Below, piece after piece: positions 60,383 through 64,000 of a stretch of DNA of 64,000 nt. A program made the position numbers and the translations under genes. Each line of letters opens with the position of its first letter. Positions within the stretch are counted from its first letter, which is position 1. Source of the DNA: Planctomycetota bacterium (lineage in GTDB: Bacteria; Planctomycetota; UBA1135; GCA-002686595); assembly GCA_029250885.1 (NCBI GenBank), contig JAQXEK010000038.1:1-64000 (forward strand), given 5' to 3'. The notes below the pieces were generated by a model, which saw only the letters and a list, made by a program, of their open reading frames with translations, searched no databases and was not told the origin of the DNA.

Positions 60383-61711
60383 TTAGTCCAGCATCCCGGT
60401 GACAACTTCCGGGAACAAAACGATGATCGCTAGGCCGATGACCTGGATGCCGATGAAGGGCAGTGCGCCTCGGTAGATCGCGCTGGTCGGAATCTCCTTG
60501 GGCGCGACACCCCGCAGATAGAAGAGGCTGAAGCCGAAGGGCGGCGTGAGGAAGCTCGTCTGGAGGTTCATGCCCAACATGACGCCGAACCAGACCATCT
60601 CGTCGCCTTCGATCCCAAGCACGCGGGCGGCCGGCACCATCAGGGGCAGAATGATGAAGGCGATCTCGAAGAAGTCGATGAAGAAGCCAAGCACAAAGAC
60701 CGCTAAGTTGCATGCGATCAACAAGCCGATGCGGCCGCCGGGAAGATTCGTGAGGTATCCCTCGATCCAGAGGTCGCCCTCGAGGCCCCGAAAGACCAAG
60801 CTGAAGAGCGTTGACCCGATCAAGAGGAACACGACCATGGACGTCAACTTGGTCGTCTCTTGCATCGTGCCGCGCAGGGCGGACAGGTTGAGGCGACCGT
60901 TGATCTTAGCCAGGATCATGGCGCCCACCGCGCCCAAAGCACCAGCTTCCGTGGGCGTGGCAACGCCCATGAAGATTGAACCCAGGACCACCAAAATCAG
61001 GAATAGGGGTGGCAGGAGAGCTCGAACGACCTGCCCGGCGAGCTTGCCCGAGGCCTGCTCGCGCTCGGCCTTGGGCATGGCGGGAGCGTATTCGGGCCGG
61101 AAGAAGGCGACCCCGATTACATACAAGGCATAGAAGCCCGCCAGCATCAAACCGGGAACCAGGGAGCCGACAAAGAGGTCGCCGACGCTGACCTGGAGCT
61201 GGTCCGCAAGCACAACCAAGACCACACTTGGCGGAACGATCTGGCCCAGGGTTCCCGACGCGCAGATGACGCCGCTGGAGAGCTCGTTCGAGTAGCCATA
61301 GCGCATCATGACCGGCAAGCTGATCATGCCCATGGCAACGACCGAGGCGCCAACCACGCCGGTGGCCGCAGCGAGCAGAGTGCCGACGAAGACAACGGCC
61401 AGGGCGAGTCCGCCGCGCATGGGACCGAATAGCAGCCCGATCGTGCGCAGCAGATCCTCGGCTAGCTTTGACTTCTCCAACATCGTTCCCATGAAGATGA
61501 AGAAGGGCACGGCCAGCAGAATTTGATTCGACATGACCCCGAACACGCGGTCGGGGAAGGCCGTGAGGTAGGACCATCCGAAGAAGCCTGCTTCGACACC
61601 CAGGTAGGCGAAGATCAAGGCCACGCCGCCCAGGGAGAAGGCGACAGGGTAGCCCAGAAAGATCATCAGGAAGACGACCGCAAACATGATGGGTCCGAGG
61701 AACTCGATCAA
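60383..61711 (-). CDS. dctM: TRAP transporter large membrane subunit (DctM)
   Basis: The 442-residue protein has about 12 membrane helices. Typical parts are FLGYPVAFSLGGVALIFAYLG, LLAVPFFIFMGTMLEKS, ATGVVGASVVAMG and FFIDFFEIAFIILPLMVP. It is the transport channel and uses a sodium gradient. It overlaps the small subunit by four bases and is convergent with the binding-protein gene, with five bases between stops. Confidence 0.95.
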   Translation of the reverse strand: MIEFLGPIMFAVVFLMIFLGYPVAFSLGGVALIFAYLGVEAGFFGWSYLTAFPDRVFGVMSNQILLAVPFFIFMGTMLEKSKLAEDLLRTIGLLFGPMRGGLALAVVFVGTLLAAATGVVGASVVAMGMISLPVMMRYGYSNELSSGVICASGTLGQIVPPSVVLVVLADQLQVSVGDLFVGSLVPGLMLAGFYALYVIGVAFFRPEYAPAMPKAEREQASGKLAGQVVRALLPPLFLILVVLGSIFMGVATPTEAGALGAVGAMILAKINGRLNLSALRGTMQETTKLTSMVVFLLIGSTLFSLVFRGLEGDLWIEGYLTNLPGGRIGLLIACNLAVFVLGFFIDFFEIAFIILPLMVPAARVLGIEGDEMVWFGVMLGMNLQTSFLTPPFGFSLFYLRGVAPKEIPTSAIYRGALPFIGIQVIGLAIIVLFPEVVTGMLD

Positions 61712-62304
61712 TTGTTCGCCTCCGGGTCGGGGGCACCTTGTTCACCTGCGCCTTTGATCGGAGCGAGCCCCGCATCCTCAGCCGAGACCTTGTTGGCAAG
61801 GAAGAGTGCACGGCGCAAGACCTCAGCTACAGCCTGTAAAGTCAGCAAGACGAAGGCGATCGGAACCGCCAGCTTGATCGGCCAGCGACTCAGGCCACCG
61901 GGGTCCGGGGAGGTCTCCCGAATGTCAAAAGATTGCATCGCGCTGGGCCAAGCTAACCAGAAGGCAAAGATGCAGAAGGGCAGCAGGAATAGTAGCCCCC
62001 CAAGAAGGTCGATCCAGGCCTTACCGCGCATCGATAGGCGCCCGTAGAACACATCAACACGCACGTGGCTCTCGAGTCGCAGTGCGTAGGGCGCTGCCGC
62101 CAGGAAAACTAGGCTAAAGAAGTACCACTGCAGCTCGATCCAACCATTCGAGGACATCCGCATGGGCAGAAAACGATCGCCATAGCGAGCTAGGGCGTTG
62201 AACGCGCCGATCAGCACCATCGCCAGGGTCAACCAACAGGTCGCGCTGTAGATCCGGCGATTCAAGCGATCAATCTCTAGGCTGAGTCGAAGGAGCGGGT
62301 GCAT
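61708..62304 (-). CDS. dctQ: TRAP transporter small membrane subunit (DctQ)
   Basis: This 198-residue protein has four helices in the DctQ pattern: IDRLNRRIYSATCWLTLAMV at the start, NGWIELQWYFFSLVFLAAAPYALRLESHVRVDVFYGRL (conserved core) and two more helices after. It assists DctM. The C-terminal 35 residues are polar. It overlaps dctM by four bases. Confidence 0.93.
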   Translation of the reverse strand: MHPLLRLSLEIDRLNRRIYSATCWLTLAMVLIGAFNALARYGDRFLPMRMSSNGWIELQWYFFSLVFLAAAPYALRLESHVRVDVFYGRLSMRGKAWIDLLGGLLFLLPFCIFAFWLAWPSAMQSFDIRETSPDPGGLSRWPIKLAVPIAFVLLTLQAVAEVLRRALFLANKVSAEDAGLAPIKGAGEQGAPDPEANN

Positions 62305-62394
62305 GGGGGGTAGTCTGCGAAGATTGCGACCGTGGAGCTAGGGGGAACCTGAGGGTGGTGGAGATTCTTGGACCTAGACCTATCGCTTGGATGA

Positions 62395-62880
62395 GAAGGC
62401 TACTTGCTGGAGAACGGCGAAGAGCAGCATCTGATTTCGGCGGCCGAGAGGTTTATTGGCCCGTACAACTTTCCAGACGGCATTGCAGCGCTGCTGGCCT
62501 TCAAACTTGGCCGCGAGGAGGAGGCCGATTCATAAGGTCTCCACACAAGCGCTAGATTCCACGCCCGCTACGCCCTAGGCGAGGCGTATTCTTGGTTCGC
62601 GGACTCGGAGGCTGCCGAGCGTGTCGTGGGGGCAGCGATTGCACTTGCTTGCATGGAGCGCATTGGGATTCATAAGCGGGACAGGGCCAAGAATGCCGCC
62701 AAGGGGCACGGCTATTTAGCCCAAATCGCCTTCAATCATGGGGACTTGACCGCCGCCCGGGGCCTCTTCGATACGGCCATCCGCGACCACCCATCCGCTG
62801 ATATTTGGCCGGTGCTGGTCCATTGCTTGGTCACGACTGGGAACAAACTACCGGGGACTAGCTCGTTTTTACGGGAGACG
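62395..62880 (+). pseudogene. decayed reading frame, possibly TPR-like
   Basis: One frame from 62395, directly after a TGA, reads sensible protein (GYLLENGEEQHLISAAERFI, then GPYNFPDGIAALLAFKLG) to a TAA at 62533. The same frame resumes with FHARYALGEAYSWFADSEAAERV, YLAQIAFNHGDLTAARGLFDTAI and so on to about 62880. The last piece looks like a TPR unit. There is no good start codon and an in-frame stop, and the frame then runs into selA in a different reading frame. This is best explained as a gene remnant. A real but divergent gene with TTG or CTG start cannot be excluded. Confidence 0.5.
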
Positions 62881-62900
62881 GATTCCCGGCGCGGTACCCT

Positions 62901-64000
62901 ATGGACATGGATATCACCAAGCCCTTCCGACTGCTTCCTAAGGTCGACGAAGTCCTCTTGCGCCCCGCAGTGGCCAGCTTGGCCGAGGGCGTGGGGCGCG
63001 AGCTTCTGCGCGCTTTTGTCCAGGAGATCATCTCCGACTGGCGCAGCGAGATCGCCGACGGGCTACTTGATGCCGACGAACTGCAGGCGAGACTCTCGGA
63101 CGACCAGCGTACGGACGGGCTTATGAGGAGGCTCGCAAACCTTGTGCTCGAAGAACATGGCCGCGGCATTGTGCCCGCCGTCAACGCCACGGGCATCGTG
63201 CTGCACACGGGCCTTGGGCGCGCTCCGGTTCACCCCGAGGCAGCCGCATCGATGGCCGCTGCGGCCGGCGGCTTTTGCGTAGTGGAAGTGGACCGATTCT
63301 CTGGCCAGCGCAACCGCCGTGACGACCGCCTGAGCGAGCTCGCCCAGCGCCTCATCGGCTGCGAAGCGGCCATCGCCGTGAACAACAACGCTGCGGCCTG
63401 TGTGCTGGCCCTGACGACCTTCGCCAAGGGCAAGCAGACCATCACGAGCCGCGGCGAGCTAGTTGAGATCGGCGGCTCCTTCCGCATGCCCGACGTCATG
63501 GAGCAGGCCGGCACAAAGTTGGTCGGCGTCGGCGCCACGAACCGCACGCGCATCGGCGACTACCAGAAGGCGATCAACGACGAGACCGGGCTGCTGCTAA
63601 AGGTGCACCGCTCGAACTTCGCCGTCATCGGTTTTACGGAGGAGGTCGAGATGGAGGACATTGCGAGCCTTGCCAAGGCCCACGGCCTGCCCAGCGTCTA
63701 TGACCTGGGCGCAGGCTTTCTGAACAACGGTGTACCCGGACTGACGACGATCGAAGGTCTTGTGGGCGAGACCCTGCTCGATGATGCGATCCAAAGCGGC
63801 GCCGACGTGGTGTCTTTCTCCGGCGACAAGCTCTTCGGCGGGCCCCAGGCAGGTATTCTCGCGGGCAACGCCGGCGCGATCGAGGACATGCGCAAGAACC
63901 CCCTGTATCGTGCGATGCGTCTGGACAAGGTCGGGCTCGCGGGGCTCGAGCGTACCTTCGAGCTGTACCTGGAAGGCCGCGGTGACGAGATCCCCGCCAG
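62901..64000 (+). CDS. selA: L-seryl-tRNA(Sec) selenium transferase SelA, 3' end cut by window edge
   Basis: SelA turns Ser-tRNA(Sec) into Sec-tRNA(Sec) with selenophosphate. The frame is open from ATG 62901 to the right edge (366 codons). Visible features are VNATGIVLHTGLGRAP, LIGCEAAIAVNNNAAA, SRGELVEIGGSFRMPDVM, KVHRSNFAVIGFTEEV and the PLP lysine K310 in SGDKLFGGPQAGI. An ATG two codons later is also possible. It shows that the organism uses selenocysteine, so SelB, SelD and a tRNA-Sec should be elsewhere. Confidence 0.94.
   Translation, partial: MDMDITKPFRLLPKVDEVLLRPAVASLAEGVGRELLRAFVQEIISDWRSEIADGLLDADELQARLSDDQRTDGLMRRLANLVLEEHGRGIVPAVNATGIVLHTGLGRAPVHPEAAASMAAAAGGFCVVEVDRFSGQRNRRDDRLSELAQRLIGCEAAIAVNNNAAACVLALTTFAKGKQTITSRGELVEIGGSFRMPDVMEQAGTKLVGVGATNRTRIGDYQKAINDETGLLLKVHRSNFAVIGFTEEVEMEDIASLAKAHGLPSVYDLGAGFLNNGVPGLTTIEGLVGETLLDDAIQSGADVVSFSGDKLFGGPQAGILAGNAGAIEDMRKNPLYRAMRLDKVGLAGLERTFELYLEGRGDEIPA

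Noticed and set aside
59604..60713. 369-codon minus-strand frame
   Set aside because: It covers dctP and part of dctM in the wrong frame or strand; both real genes are certain.
62626..63126. 166-codon frame as a functional gene
   Set aside because: Its second half overlaps selA in another frame, and its first half continues an upstream remnant broken by a stop.
1..64000. CRISPR arrays, insertion sequences, prophage genes, tRNA or rRNA genes
   Set aside because: I looked through all gene gaps and found no spaced direct repeats of CRISPR type, transposase motifs, or tRNA-like cloverleaf sequence.

Overview
The window looks like chromosomal DNA of a GC-rich, Gram-negative-type bacterium, most likely a planctomycete (Planctomycetota, PVC superphylum). 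The best marker is a 76-residue basic protein at 14029-14259 that matches the small basic protein family shared by Planctomycetes, Verrucomicrobia and Chlamydiae. Supporting signs are many TPR and HEAT-repeat lipoproteins, tandem ExbD copies, a sulfatase, and a cell-wall gene cluster that ends without ftsQ, ftsA or ftsZ. Genus and species cannot be named from the sequence alone. I see no insertion sequence, CRISPR array, prophage or tRNA gene.

Layout. (1) 1-8887, minus strand: a lipoprotein secretin with N-terminal TPR-like repeats, a strong terminator, then an operon of two exported TPR proteins, an ExbB/TolQ proton channel and two ExbD/TolR proteins (the second cut by the window edge). This looks like an energised envelope machine. 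(2) 9269-11801, minus: a uracil-DNA-glycosylase-superfamily protein and the tRNA methylthiotransferase MtaB. (3) 11882-17141, plus: a TPR lipoprotein, a membrane-anchored SPOR-like protein, the PVC small basic protein, queE, der and a small lipoprotein. (4) 17158-29940, plus: a surface-glycan locus with an ABC exporter (Wzm/Wzt type with a C-terminal glycan-binding domain), seven glycosyltransferase domains and two PIG-L/LmbE deacetylase domains, one of them fused to a GT2 domain. (5) 29981-31768: a HEAT lipoprotein and a zinc-ribbon protein, closed by a terminator. (6) 32094-46765: a division and cell wall (dcw) operon, mraZ-rsmH-ftsL-ftsI-murE-murF-mraY-ftsW-lysM protein-small membrane protein-murG-murC-murB, preceded by a four-repeat MraZ box. 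murD, ddl, ftsQ, ftsA and ftsZ are absent from it. (7) 46766-48925: thrS without a TGS domain, with a structured leader and a strong terminator. (8) 49181-59000: dinB facing polA, a DUF368/PopT lipid-carrier translocase, a sulfatase, recJ and an HDAC-family deacetylase. (9) 59247-62304: a TRAP transporter whose binding protein points toward its two membrane subunits. (10) 62395-64000: a decayed reading frame and the start of selA, which implies selenocysteine use.

How the parts fit. Undecaprenyl phosphate links several blocks: MraY and MurG load the carrier for peptidoglycan, the glycan locus probably builds on a similar carrier for ABC export, and the DUF368 protein is of a family that returns the carrier across the membrane. 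FtsW and FtsI would polymerise and crosslink wall material made from MurB, MurC, MurE and MurF products; the DNPR motif in MurE points to meso-diaminopimelate. The most notable features are the FtsZ-less dcw operon with two extra envelope genes, the secretin/TPR/ExbBD assembly, the deacetylase-glycosyltransferase fusion, and the thrS leader with a TGS-less enzyme.
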